63,276 nucleotides of DNA, from positions 1 to 63,276 of the forward strand of contig JAKVBZ010000021.1 in NCBI GenBank assembly GCA_022448645.1, written 5' to 3'. Position numbers and translations under genes: made by a program. Under the pieces are notes generated by a model. It ran no database searches, was not told the origin of the DNA, and was given only the letters and a program-made list of their open reading frames with translations. Source of the stretch: Pirellulaceae bacterium. GTDB taxonomy: Bacteria; Planctomycetota; Planctomycetia; Pirellulales; Pirellulaceae. This document shows, piece by piece, positions 54,468 through 63,276 of the stretch. Numbering within the stretch: the stretch's first letter is position 1; each line of letters starts with the position of its first letter.

Positions 54468-55790
54468 TTATCTGGGTTTTTCCAACTGCATACCTTCATG
54501 GTGCACGTCGTAAGGCACCCGACTTATTTCTTCGTACGGCAACGAACGTACGTAGTTAATCAAGTCCCATACGTCAGCGCCTGAAAGTCCTTTTTTGTCT
54601 GGTGGATCTGACTCGGTCCGAATCGGTACCGCCGGCATTTTGGCTCCGTCAATACCATTGCTAACTCGCCAATAGATATCGATCGGACGTCGACCACCAC
54701 GGTACACACCGCGCCGCAAATTCCTCGGCCTCAGGTTTCGAATGGGTTGGGGTCGCTCGCGCAAACTCAGTAATTCTTCTTTCACTATTGGATCATTCGG
54801 GTCGTATTCCGCCATCCAATCGTCATACAGATTTTTTTGACCGTCTCCTAAAGCAGTATCTCCATGACAACTAAAACAGTTGGCGATCACACCATTGAAG
54901 ATCTTGTGGCCACGCAAAACCGATTCCCTCATTTCTTCGGCCGAGGCCGTCTTCGGGTCAGCAGTCGATGGACGCGGCAAGGGTTCGGTGACCCTGGATT
55001 CTGCGCGTTGCCACCGGCCAACGACCATGGACATCGTATCCTGCACCAATCCGATTCCGTCCTCAGAGTTCTCTTCTCCCAGCAAAAATTCGTCCTCGTC
55101 CAATTCGCTTAACTCCAACACTAAGTTGCGTTCCACTTCGCCACGAATCGCCAGGTACTTCACATATTCCACCAACGATTTTACTTCGTCATCAGCCAAT
55201 AGATCGAATGACGGCATGGCCGTCCCAGGAATACCTTGGCGGAGAATTCGTTCCAGATCATCATCCGTCGGTTTCTCACCAATTGGTGTTGATTTGAATT
55301 TAAATACCCCCCTGCGGTAGTCACGAGGGTATGGATTCAAGAATGCAGCAGTCGGCCCGGCACCGTCACCCGAAACACCGTGGCAATGTGCACAATGCTG
55401 TCGGTACAGCCCCTGGGCTCGCCCGAATTCGTCGCTACCAACGGGCCCGGCCGCCAGATTAAGATTGCGTTGCTCCATCACTTCATGGATCCCGAGGTTG
55501 GCGTCCGCGATCATATACGGATCATCCGGCGTACCAAAGACTGCCGTGAGAATGTCAGCCAGATTGCGCAACTGGTCATCCGTAAAAGGTGCTTCTGGAT
55601 CTTCATATTTCCGCACATGCACCATATCCAGGTGAAAACGAGGTGCTGATGTGTCGCAGCCAATCACCACGCCTAACAGCAGTAACGCCCCAAGCATGCG
55701 AGTCACGGCATCTGGCACACGACCAACGCAAAGTCTGATGGCGAGACATGAAGCATGTTTCATTTTGATTCCCATAAATTCCGACAACAT
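54468..55790 (-). CDS. Dihaem cytochrome c lipoprotein
   Basis: The 440-residue protein contains two haem motifs, CAHCH at residues 133-137 and CFSCH at 305-309, in two cytochrome c-type domains. Each has later Met-containing segments (AMPSFD and KMPAVP) that would give the second iron ligand. A lipobox-like segment LLLLGVVIGC ends at Cys45, indicating membrane attachment after an unusually long N-terminus of 44 residues. AAGGA precedes ATG 55790. It lies between the cupredoxin-like gene and coxII and is the best candidate electron donor to CuA. Confidence 0.88.
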   Translation of the reverse strand: MLSEFMGIKMKHASCLAIRLCVGRVPDAVTRMLGALLLLGVVIGCDTSAPRFHLDMVHVRKYEDPEAPFTDDQLRNLADILTAVFGTPDDPYMIADANLGIHEVMEQRNLNLAAGPVGSDEFGRAQGLYRQHCAHCHGVSGDGAGPTAAFLNPYPRDYRRGVFKFKSTPIGEKPTDDDLERILRQGIPGTAMPSFDLLADDEVKSLVEYVKYLAIRGEVERNLVLELSELDEDEFLLGEENSEDGIGLVQDTMSMVVGRWQRAESRVTEPLPRPSTADPKTASAEEMRESVLRGHKIFNGVIANCFSCHGDTALGDGQKNLYDDWMAEYDPNDPIVKEELLSLRERPQPIRNLRPRNLRRGVYRGGRRPIDIYWRVSNGIDGAKMPAVPIRTESDPPDKKGLSGADVWDLINYVRSLPYEEISRVPYDVHHEGMQLEKPR

Positions 55791-55799
55791 GGTGGTTCC

Positions 55800-56708
55800 T
55801 TATTCGAACTCGCTGGCGGAAATCGACACTTGCAAGTCCGTCACACTATCCGGTTCCAACCTTTGCTCGAACCGTCCTTTCGACCATTTTTCAGCTTGTC
55901 CACCCACTGAAACCTTCTGCACAAACTCCGTCTTTTCGTGCCATACGCGAAACCTCAACGACACGCTAGCAGGCAGATTGGGTATCTCAAAATTGCCTTC
56001 CTCATCGGTAACTGCAAAGTAGGCATTGTTACGTGGAATCATCCAAGCTTGCATCCAAGGATGAATAGCACATTTCACCGACACAGGTGCTTTTTCTTCG
56101 TCATCCGCCTGATAAACGGCAAAACTGCCTGCTGCCACTGTTTGGTTAAACGATGCGCTATATCGTGGTTTGAAATCCGCATTATGCCCCTTGGGGTCAC
56201 TATTGATAATCCTCATGGGCTGGCTAACCTGAAACGCAGATACACGACTCAGAAAGACACATTCTTTTTGGTCAAAAATAAACTCGTCGGTCTTTCCTTT
56301 TGCCGATTCATGAACCCACGAATCGGGCACGTCTTCTGCGTAGATCAACATATTCTTGATGCCGCCACTCGCCGAAACCTCAAGGACCAGATTGGCCGCA
56401 CTAGCCCCACACATGTCTGGATCTCGCGTGACGTTGATTTGCGGATTGGCAGGCGGCGTGCCATCTAACACAAATCGCCCCTTAAACGTAGCTAGCCCGT
56501 CCGGTTCTTCATCCGTACCAGCCGAACTACCCGCCGAGGCTCCTCCACCAGCCTCCTCCAATGTCGTCCGTAAATTTGTGGCGACCGCCAAATCGGGAGC
56601 CGGATCGGAGGAAACACGCTGGTCACAGCCCATCACCATCACGACAACACACAAATAACCGAATCGCGAAAACAGCTTCCACAGAACAGGACAACATCGA
56701 TTCAACAT
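55800..56708 (-). CDS. Cupredoxin-like lipoprotein with regulatory-type C-terminal domain
   Basis: The 302-residue protein has a lipobox (VVVMVMGC, Cys28) and a Gly/Ala/Ser linker. The central domain has a possible type-1 copper set: His175 (PKGHN), Cys213, His216 and Met219 in VKCAIHPWM. Cys100 (DPDMCG) and Cys150 could form a disulfide. The C-terminal 75 residues (FAVTDEEGNFEIPNLPASV, LRFRVWHEKTEF) resemble carboxypeptidase-regulatory-like domains. A paralogue lies just upstream (56822-57598). An electron-carrier role is inferred from the ligand set and position. Confidence 0.8.
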   Translation of the reverse strand: MLNRCCPVLWKLFSRFGYLCVVVMVMGCDQRVSSDPAPDLAVATNLRTTLEEAGGGASAGSSAGTDEEPDGLATFKGRFVLDGTPPANPQINVTRDPDMCGASAANLVLEVSASGGIKNMLIYAEDVPDSWVHESAKGKTDEFIFDQKECVFLSRVSAFQVSQPMRIINSDPKGHNADFKPRYSASFNQTVAAGSFAVYQADDEEKAPVSVKCAIHPWMQAWMIPRNNAYFAVTDEEGNFEIPNLPASVSLRFRVWHEKTEFVQKVSVGGQAEKWSKGRFEQRLEPDSVTDLQVSISASEFE

Positions 56709-56821
56709 GGTCTACAAATCGTTTGGAAAGTGACTATGTGGTAATGGTTTAGACAAGCAACGCTTCTCGCACAGGATATCTCTGACCCCCGAAACTAACC
56801 TTGGACATGATAGAAGTTCTT

Positions 56822-57598
56822 TCAGTCGAAACTCTTCGGATCGACCTTCACCGTACCCAAATCAATATCTTTGGTCATGGTAACCTTAAAACCTTTCTTG
56901 CCGAATTTAATCTCTTCACTTTTCACTTTGCGAACCCACCCCGAGGACTCATGCCACACACGAAAATCTAGTTTTTCGCCCACGGGTAGATCTTTAATCT
57001 CAAAATTCCCATCCTCGTCAGTCTTGGCGATGTAGGGATGATCTTTGACTACCAAATATGCCGACATCCAAGGATGAATGTTGCAGTCGACTTTGACAGG
57101 CCGTGGCTCGGCAATGGTAAACTTGGGCTGAAAATTACCCAACGCTGGTATCAATTGATTCGGGACCGCATTTAATGCAGCGGCAAAGTTCGTGTTATGT
57201 CCTTTGGGGTCCTTATTCCCGACCACCAACTGCTGAGTCGTTCGCAGCAATTGAACATGTGGTTCGAAGCGACAAACAACATTGTCAAACGGCACTTCGT
57301 CTTTTGCCGTCTCGTCGTACGAGGGTGCGATCGCACTGGGCTTCTTCCGTGGGTAGAGAATAATGTTGGCAATGCCACCGTTTTCGGAATTGACCACCAA
57401 GCTATCATCCGGAATCGGTTTTTTCCCACACATATCAACGTCTCTGTTCGGCGTCAAGAACTCCGTCTTCGGAGGCTCGCCGTCGTAGACAAATCGCCCC
57501 TTAAGCGTGACCCACTCGGCACCATGGGACCCACCTACAGACAATAGCCACGCAAAGGTTAACGACAAACAAAACTGAATCGCTGGACGTCGCAACAT
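56822..57598 (-). CDS. Secreted cupredoxin-like protein, paralogue
   Basis: The 258-residue protein has a signal peptide (IQFCLSLTFAWLLSVGGSHG) and no lipobox. The ligand set seen in the neighbour is repeated: His134 (PKGHN), Cys172, His175 and Met178 in VDCNIHPWM. Cys57 (DMCGKK) and Cys109 may pair. The C-terminal part (KTDEDGNFEIKDLPVGE, LDFRVWHESSGW) matches the neighbour too, so the two genes come from a tandem duplication. AAGGAG precedes ATG 57598. One copy is soluble and one membrane-tethered by lipid, which would suit a relay between the giant cytochrome and the oxidase. Confidence 0.8.
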   Translation of the reverse strand: MLRRPAIQFCLSLTFAWLLSVGGSHGAEWVTLKGRFVYDGEPPKTEFLTPNRDVDMCGKKPIPDDSLVVNSENGGIANIILYPRKKPSAIAPSYDETAKDEVPFDNVVCRFEPHVQLLRTTQQLVVGNKDPKGHNTNFAAALNAVPNQLIPALGNFQPKFTIAEPRPVKVDCNIHPWMSAYLVVKDHPYIAKTDEDGNFEIKDLPVGEKLDFRVWHESSGWVRKVKSEEIKFGKKGFKVTMTKDIDLGTVKVDPKSFD

Positions 57599-57754
57599 AT
57601 TCAACTCCTTGCGACACTCGAGTCGTCCCGGCCCGAATCGCAATACTAGGACACTCACCTGTCGGATCCTTGAAGTGAGCGGCAAAAGACCGACATCCCA
57701 CCGAACCAGGTATTCCGCGCGATGGCCGGATTTGGGTAGGTCAGTTGCATTATA

Positions 57755-60700
57755 TTATTCTGCCGTGCCGGCAACATCGTCGCCTTCCGGTTGCGGTACT
57801 GCCACTGGAGCCGGTTTGACGAGCGGTGCGATCGGACTGCGGCTTTCACTATACACATCGAAATTCATCAGCATGTCGACAAGTGCGTCAAGCTGTTCCA
57901 TACTTGTTCCAGGAAATAAGTCCTGGCTCACGCCCCCCAAGTGTGCCGCCGCCGGATCAAATGGAATGTTCACCGGCATCCCGGTATACGGCAGAATCTG
58001 TTTGGGATTGGCGATCCAACGTCGCACGTAATCGGGACGGAGACGCTGGAATACGTTGGCCAAATTGGGAGCCTGAGCACGAGAGGGACCGTCTGGCTGA
58101 AAACCACCCTTGCTGGGATCGCCGATGATGTGACATTTGACGCAGTAGTTGTTGTCCGTAACAATCTGCATCGCATGTTTAAAGCGTGCCATCGTGTCGA
58201 CATCCGGAACCTGCCTGCCTGCCTCCGCCAAACGATCGCGGAACGTTCGCTCAGCCGATGCAATGTAACCGGAACGTTTTCTCGAATCGTATTCGTAAGG
58301 ATACTCGGCACGATCCATCGCCGAGAAGTAATTCACCAATTTGGTTGCTTCAGCAGAGGACATATTGAATTTGGGCATGCGCAGGAAAGCTGCCGGCCGG
58401 ATCTCATGTGGATCCAACAAGAAATCATGCAACCAGGCACTTTGTGTCTTGGCTCCCTGCCCTACCAACGGAGGTGGTAACCAACCCCACGCTTCCGAAC
58501 CCTTGACACTGGGATTAACCTCACGTTCCAATTCCACCACGCGAGGCAACAGGTACCTAGTTAAATTCCCGCCTCTGGGTGGATACTTACGCTGGATCCA
58601 TTCGTTAGGAATCTCCAACGGGATCAATCCAACATCAAACGAATGACCCTCTAACAAGGTCGGACGCCACAGGTCAAACCGGAAAGAGACATTGGCTGAG
58701 TCGTACTCTTCTTCGTCGTCGACCTCGTCCCCTTCTTCATCCATGACCACCGGAAAACCATCTTCGTTGCTCAACGAAGACGCTCCCGACAGGACAACAT
58801 GCATTCGATCACGTCGGTCCGCATGCAAGGATTCCTTCACTTCACCTGCGGTATAACGATGAGGCATAAACGGATAGGCATTGGTAGTCGGAGGTATCCG
58901 GAAATCACCAGCCTGGTACGCCACTGACCATCGTTCCGGTTCCAGCACATGGCATCCGCCACAATTGAATTTCTCCAATACCTGTCGACCTTCGACGACC
59001 GCCTTCGTTCGGCCTTCTGGCCGATGCACATACTCCGCAACCGGAGGTTGTGCTACCAGCCCCAAGACGAACGTAACCACTGCCTCGCGCTGCTCTGCGG
59101 TAAACGGGAACTGCGGCATTCTCAGTCGTTCGTTGTATCCCTTGTTGGTGATATTCTTGTAGTCGTAACTGCGAGGCTGGCGTATTTTTTGCATCGCAAA
59201 CCCGGCACGGTCATGCTCACCAATCAGCTTCGCGAAATACGGATCCAGCTGTCCCTCCGCATCGGCGTGTTGGTCATCATTCGCATCGCCATGATGTTGA
59301 CCGTGACCATCTCCATGTCCGTGAGCCTGTCCATGAAGCAGATGGGTAATGTGTGCAAAATCCAGCTTGGATGGATCTTTGCGGCCCCAATCGGCCAAAC
59401 CTGTACCAATGGGCTTGGCATCTTCGAAACCGGGAATGTCATGACAGCCGTAGCAGCCATACTTGGCGATCGCCTTACGACCCACATACAACAACTTCTT
59501 GCTTTGATCCAATCCGGCCGCGCTTTGGCTCACCACCAACTCCGCCTCGGCACCCTTCAGCCCTGCCCGCATCGACTCAGGAATACCCTTTTCGATGTAG
59601 CGCGAAGCGGCGCGCTTGTGAAAGACACCGTTCAGGTGCTCCAGTACCAACTCGTCCAGGTGTTCCATGTTAGGTACCTGGAGCGCCCCCTCCGCTGGCT
59701 GCCAATGACCGTGGTCACTCAACAGATACTCAGCAATATCCTCAATCGGATCAACGACGCCGGTCACATTATCCTGAGCATCACGTTGCTCAAAAGGCTC
59801 GAGCAACATATTAGGCATCCGCGTCCGCACGTGGTAACCGCTCGGATTACGCAACCAGCTCACCAACCATCGGCGACCATTAACGTTCCGCTTCAGATTC
59901 AACTTGTCGCCCAACCCTGACAGATCTGGCCCTTGCGCAATATCTCCCACGTAAGGATTCGAATTCTGTGGCTGCGCTTCAGGAAAATCGTGGTGGGTGT
60001 GACAAGCCAGACAGCCCCGAGTCTCGAACAACATCTTACCTCGAGCTACTTTTTCGTCGGCCTCCGACTCGGTCGCAACATCCCGTCCCTCGGCATATTC
60101 GTACGTCTGCGTACGGTCCATAAGATATGCCACAATGCCGTGAATCTCGATCGGCTCAAACCGCTGTGCCTTGGCTAAGTCACCCGTTTGATCGGGCGTT
60201 TGCAAATGGCTATGCAACCCAAAGAACTGCGGCATTTTACTGGAGGGCCGAAATTTCTTTGGCTCGAGAATCCAATCATACATGAACGTCGGGTCGAGCT
60301 TGTGGCCGACAAATCGCAGGCTGGGACCGACTTTGCGCAACACACCAGGAGTATCGACATCCTTTAGCGCCCGCGCCAAGTTAGGACCCGCGGCTCCAAA
60401 ATCAGAACCAAGTGCATCATCGGCCGGGCGGTCGGCGTCCATGGTGAGCAGCTCGACCAGCTGGTGCCGGGCTCCGAGTTCGTGTTCCCAATCGGCACCG
60501 ACGCGACTCGCTAAATCAACAATCTCTGCCAAATCATGCAACCGCCCATCTGCAGTATCCCCGGCTTCTCCCTGCGAACGAAGCTCGTCGACTTCATCTC
60601 GCCGATGCGCCGCCAAATGTTTGACCTGGAGAGCTGCTGCATAGAAATTAGGCTCTAATCGCAAGTCAGGCCCCACACGAGTGTCAGGCCCATTGAACCC

Positions 60701-62524
60701 GTTGACTTCATGACAACCAAAACACCCGTATTTGCTAATCAGCTGGCCACCGGCCGAGACTTTCGGAGCGGGCGGTTCTGGGAAGCGTTCGCTGGTATCC
60801 AGATCTGCCACCTCATGGTGACAACGAAGACACGAGGCTTCGGCAAATCGCTGAGGATACATGGGAAAGATCCAATGATGGTTGTTGAACCAACCATGCT
60901 CTTTACTCCATTGTTCTCGCTGAGCTAAATCATTCGGTGCGTGGGAGGCCCATTTAAACGCCGTCGCACTCCCCTGCCCTTCATGGCAGGCTGTGCAGCC
61001 AAACTTCTCGATCGGATGAGGACTGTTGGGCCCTACGAATAGATCAATGCGCGGATGGCTGGCGTACGGCTGCGGCAAGCCTCGACGAACTGTCAACTCA
61101 ACGGGTTGCCCCCATTCGGCCGTGTCCAGCAGGAACCGATGCAATTGCTGTTGGTCGAGCACCTTGTTGCCATTTACGGCTAAAACAACATCACCCACTT
61201 TCAAACCACCAGCGAGACGATCCTCTAATGTGGCATTACGAGCGACCGCTTGACGCAACTCCAAACCCGTTGCGATTCCATCTTCGGTATTTTCGGCGAC
61301 GCTGGCTTGCGCACCCAGCGAGCTCGATCGCACAAAACTGATCGTGACGTCGTCACGATCAACCAGTCCACGTTCTGCGATCCGCAAGCCATACGCACGA
61401 CGCAGTAGTTCTGCCGGCGCCACCGGCTGCTCCTCTCCTTCATCCGCTGCTGGCGGTTGATCGGGGGTCAGCAACTCGAACGTAAGCACACGCTCTCCCA
61501 AAAAGGCCGGCTTTAGCGGATCCTCAACAGACGCTTTATCGATCGCCTGGTGGCACGTGGTGCAACGATCATAACGAGCCACTCCCTTGAAGTTGTAATC
61601 TACAGTCAACAGAGGATAGTGGTGGTTGTCGATCTCCAACGGCGAGTTGAACGCATCCAGAATCGGCAATTCCAACCAACGTTTCCCGAGAAAAGGAAAC
61701 GACTCCTGAAAGAAATTCACGGCAGATTCTTCGAATGAGGCCTGCAGACGGACCAAGTCGGCCTGACTGGACTCCAAATCTCTTTCCGTTAATGCCTCGT
61801 CCGACACGATCTGGCCCAATATGCCCTGGATACCAAGACGGTACGCATTGGACTCTTCATAAACGAAGGTCTTTTCTTGAACACGTGCCAGCTGCTCATT
61901 AACGGCTTCCTGTAATTCCTGCATCTTGGCTGCACCCAAGTCGTCGCGGACCCCGATCCCGACAGACGCTTTTGCCGCATCATAATCGGCATTGACAAAT
62001 TTGCGCTGCCGCAAGAATTCCTTCTCTTTGGCTTTCGCCAAATCCACTACCTGCTGCAACGCACCGACAAAATCATCGCGCAGTGCAGGTATTTTTTCAT
62101 CGTCACCCGCCGCGATTGACTCCTGCATGCTTGCAAACAGCTGATCGATTTCCGCAAAATCGTACCCTTCAGCATCTGCCACATCGATCTGACGCAAAGC
62201 AGCATTGGATTTTTTTGTATAGTCGTCGACTTGCTGCCTAAATGAATGGAAAAGCTCATTGTCGATGGACTGCAATCGAACCGCTGCCAGATGCTCTTCG
62301 AACTCATTTACCCGCTTGACAACCCCATCGGTTTGAAACTGAAACGCCTCCCAATCCATCAACTGGCGTCCCACCTGACGCCCCTTACGCTGGTACCCCT
62401 TCCACTCACGCGAATGGTCAGCGGCAAACATCCATATGGTGGCGAACAGCAGGATCATGCTGCTTGCACCAAAAATGGCGTGCATCAGGCGCTGATTTCG
62501 CAGCGTATCTTCAGTTGCTGGCAT
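57755..62524 (-). CDS. Giant membrane-anchored octahaem cytochrome c with PDZ domain
   Basis: The 1589-residue protein has one N-terminal helix (residues 14-35), a predicted coiled region (about 40-280), and eight CxxCH motifs at residues 321, 510, 565, 601, 838, 1024, 1188 and 1461. A PDZ-like domain spans about 400-495 (GLELRQAVARNATLEDRLAG, LKVGDVVLAVNGNKVL). A His-rich loop (HGQAHGHGDGHGQHHGD) is at 1064-1080. GGAGAG precedes ATG 62524. It follows a cytochrome b gene, so it probably takes the place of cytochrome c1 in a bc-type complex. Function as quinol-side electron acceptor is inference. Confidence 0.88.
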   Translation of the reverse strand: MPATEDTLRNQRLMHAIFGASSMILLFATIWMFAADHSREWKGYQRKGRQVGRQLMDWEAFQFQTDGVVKRVNEFEEHLAAVRLQSIDNELFHSFRQQVDDYTKKSNAALRQIDVADAEGYDFAEIDQLFASMQESIAAGDDEKIPALRDDFVGALQQVVDLAKAKEKEFLRQRKFVNADYDAAKASVGIGVRDDLGAAKMQELQEAVNEQLARVQEKTFVYEESNAYRLGIQGILGQIVSDEALTERDLESSQADLVRLQASFEESAVNFFQESFPFLGKRWLELPILDAFNSPLEIDNHHYPLLTVDYNFKGVARYDRCTTCHQAIDKASVEDPLKPAFLGERVLTFELLTPDQPPAADEGEEQPVAPAELLRRAYGLRIAERGLVDRDDVTISFVRSSSLGAQASVAENTEDGIATGLELRQAVARNATLEDRLAGGLKVGDVVLAVNGNKVLDQQQLHRFLLDTAEWGQPVELTVRRGLPQPYASHPRIDLFVGPNSPHPIEKFGCTACHEGQGSATAFKWASHAPNDLAQREQWSKEHGWFNNHHWIFPMYPQRFAEASCLRCHHEVADLDTSERFPEPPAPKVSAGGQLISKYGCFGCHEVNGFNGPDTRVGPDLRLEPNFYAAALQVKHLAAHRRDEVDELRSQGEAGDTADGRLHDLAEIVDLASRVGADWEHELGARHQLVELLTMDADRPADDALGSDFGAAGPNLARALKDVDTPGVLRKVGPSLRFVGHKLDPTFMYDWILEPKKFRPSSKMPQFFGLHSHLQTPDQTGDLAKAQRFEPIEIHGIVAYLMDRTQTYEYAEGRDVATESEADEKVARGKMLFETRGCLACHTHHDFPEAQPQNSNPYVGDIAQGPDLSGLGDKLNLKRNVNGRRWLVSWLRNPSGYHVRTRMPNMLLEPFEQRDAQDNVTGVVDPIEDIAEYLLSDHGHWQPAEGALQVPNMEHLDELVLEHLNGVFHKRAASRYIEKGIPESMRAGLKGAEAELVVSQSAAGLDQSKKLLYVGRKAIAKYGCYGCHDIPGFEDAKPIGTGLADWGRKDPSKLDFAHITHLLHGQAHGHGDGHGQHHGDANDDQHADAEGQLDPYFAKLIGEHDRAGFAMQKIRQPRSYDYKNITNKGYNERLRMPQFPFTAEQREAVVTFVLGLVAQPPVAEYVHRPEGRTKAVVEGRQVLEKFNCGGCHVLEPERWSVAYQAGDFRIPPTTNAYPFMPHRYTAGEVKESLHADRRDRMHVVLSGASSLSNEDGFPVVMDEEGDEVDDEEEYDSANVSFRFDLWRPTLLEGHSFDVGLIPLEIPNEWIQRKYPPRGGNLTRYLLPRVVELEREVNPSVKGSEAWGWLPPPLVGQGAKTQSAWLHDFLLDPHEIRPAAFLRMPKFNMSSAEATKLVNYFSAMDRAEYPYEYDSRKRSGYIASAERTFRDRLAEAGRQVPDVDTMARFKHAMQIVTDNNYCVKCHIIGDPSKGGFQPDGPSRAQAPNLANVFQRLRPDYVRRWIANPKQILPYTGMPVNIPFDPAAAHLGGVSQDLFPGTSMEQLDALVDMLMNFDVYSESRSPIAPLVKPAPVAVPQPEGDDVAGTAE

Positions 62525-62682
62525 GCTGGACTCTCTCCGGCAAATTCAAACTCATTCATAGGATCCGAAAGACTAATGCGTGACCAGCTTTCACACCCTC
62601 ACCAAACCTGGCATTTTGCCGAGCGAATCATGTCGATCCCGAAAAACCAACTCTAACGACAACCACGCCCGGTAAACACTTG

Positions 62683-63276
62683 TTAAAAATTCAAAAAATA
62701 CTCATCGATGTGAATCAAATACTTCAAGTTCACCATCCAGCGGAGAACCATCTTGATCGGCAAAGCGAGCATAAACAGAAGCAAATTCGACATCACCATA
62801 AAACGCATGAACCCCATGCGAACGAAAAACTTGCGAAAGATAAAAGCCGCCATCAACGGAGGCATCAACAGGAAATAACCTGCGACACAGATAATTCCCG
62901 GCAACTCACGCAGAAAGATCGTCCATACCACTTGCCCGGTCGCTGCGCCTTCGGGCGCTTTAGGCAAAGGACGATCCAGCGTAATGACCCAAAAGTATTC
63001 CGACAAATCAATATTGTTCAACGCCTCCACTTTGTGCGCATCCCAAATCTCGTAAGGCCCAAAAAAGTTCCAGTTGGGCCCTCGTAAAAATGTCCCCAAA
63101 ACAATCAAAGTGACCCATAGCACCAAGAACCCAAACTGATAAGTCAGGTAAGCAAACTTGCGCTCGTTAATCGTGTAATATCCGCTTCCCTTTTTGTTAA
63201 AATCCAAAAAGGGGATGGCCATCAAGCCAAAGACCACGAGACTCGGCAATACCACTCCCGCCATCCACGGATCGTA
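62683..63276 (-). CDS. Cytochrome b/subunit IV C-terminal part (partial at window edge)
   Basis: The frame is open to the window edge at 63276, so only the last 197 codons are visible. It begins YDPWMAGVVLPSLVVFGLMA, then FLDFNKK, and has four hydrophobic segments, ending with MSNLLLFMLALPIKMVLRWM. These correspond to the C-terminal helices of cytochrome b or the subunit IV-like part of a bc complex. The Rieske protein and the haem-binding helices should lie beyond the edge. The giant cytochrome gene follows 158 bases later. Confidence 0.8.
   Translation of the reverse strand, partial: YDPWMAGVVLPSLVVFGLMAIPFLDFNKKGSGYYTINERKFAYLTYQFGFLVLWVTLIVLGTFLRGPNWNFFGPYEIWDAHKVEALNNIDLSEYFWVITLDRPLPKAPEGAATGQVVWTIFLRELPGIICVAGYFLLMPPLMAAFIFRKFFVRMGFMRFMVMSNLLLFMLALPIKMVLRWMVNLKYLIHIDEYFLNF

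Noticed and set aside
1..63276. CRISPR arrays, insertion sequences, integrases, rRNA genes
   Set aside because: No regularly spaced repeats, no transposase or integrase sequence and no rRNA-like stretches were seen anywhere in the window.

Overview
The window (about 63 kb, no mobile elements, rRNA or tRNA seen) looks like chromosome of a planctomycete, probably of the Pirellulales type. Reasons: a hopanoid block (squalene-hopene cyclase, HpnH, an HpnG-like protein), a tiny bL37-like ribosomal protein beside a FabZ-type dehydratase, a Ser/Thr kinase next to accA, many exported enzymes, and a very long respiratory gene block with a giant multihaem cytochrome c. The taxonomic call is inference from gene content; base composition looks close to 50% GC.

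Layout. 1-5 kb: end of a membrane protein, then bL37-like gene, fabZ-like, trmB, and the divergent pair purF/proB. 5-14 kb: sppA, a 0.9-kb gene-free stretch with a good sigma70-type promoter, a response regulator with its DNA-binding domain in front of the receiver, its probable histidine kinase, a short-chain dehydrogenase, a secreted Ala/Pro-rich protein and a polytopic glycosyltransferase-like protein. 14-20 kb: sugar-nucleotide epimerase-like gene and the hopanoid genes shc-hpnH-hpnG. 20-25 kb: exported amidohydrolase, unknown membrane protein, dtd, YdjM-like and CvpA-like membrane proteins. 25-33 kb, minus strand: msrA-pcm (both apparently exported), asd-truA-glycosyltransferase, kinase-accA. 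33-37 kb: mazG, a 758-residue membrane protein and an ABC ATPase, translationally coupled. 37-43 kb: Rieske ferredoxin, nucleoside-type MFS carrier, UlaG-like hydrolase, pgi and apgM.

43-63 kb, minus strand: one long respiratory block. In transcription order: C-terminal part of a cytochrome b, a 1589-residue octahaem cytochrome c with a PDZ domain, two cupredoxin-like proteins, a dihaem cytochrome c lipoprotein, CoxII, CoxI, heme A synthase, heme O synthase, CoxIII, CoxIV, an ABC ATPase/permease pair, a SCO1-type copper chaperone, a DUF420 protein and small membrane proteins. This would encode a quinol-to-oxygen chain: bc-type quinol oxidation, soluble or tethered copper/haem carriers, an A2-type cytochrome c oxidase, and its haem and copper assembly factors. 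The downstream end of the block is decaying: a small cytochrome c has lost its haem motif, and a large VWA-type membrane protein is broken by frameshifts and a stop codon.

The most interesting points are the giant octaheme cytochrome, the tandem copper proteins, the roughly 200-residue soluble insertion in CoxIII, the exported MsrA-PIMT repair pair, the unannotated-size bL37-like gene, the haem-motif pseudogene, and a 21-bp RNA-style hairpin between convergent genes at 39 kb.
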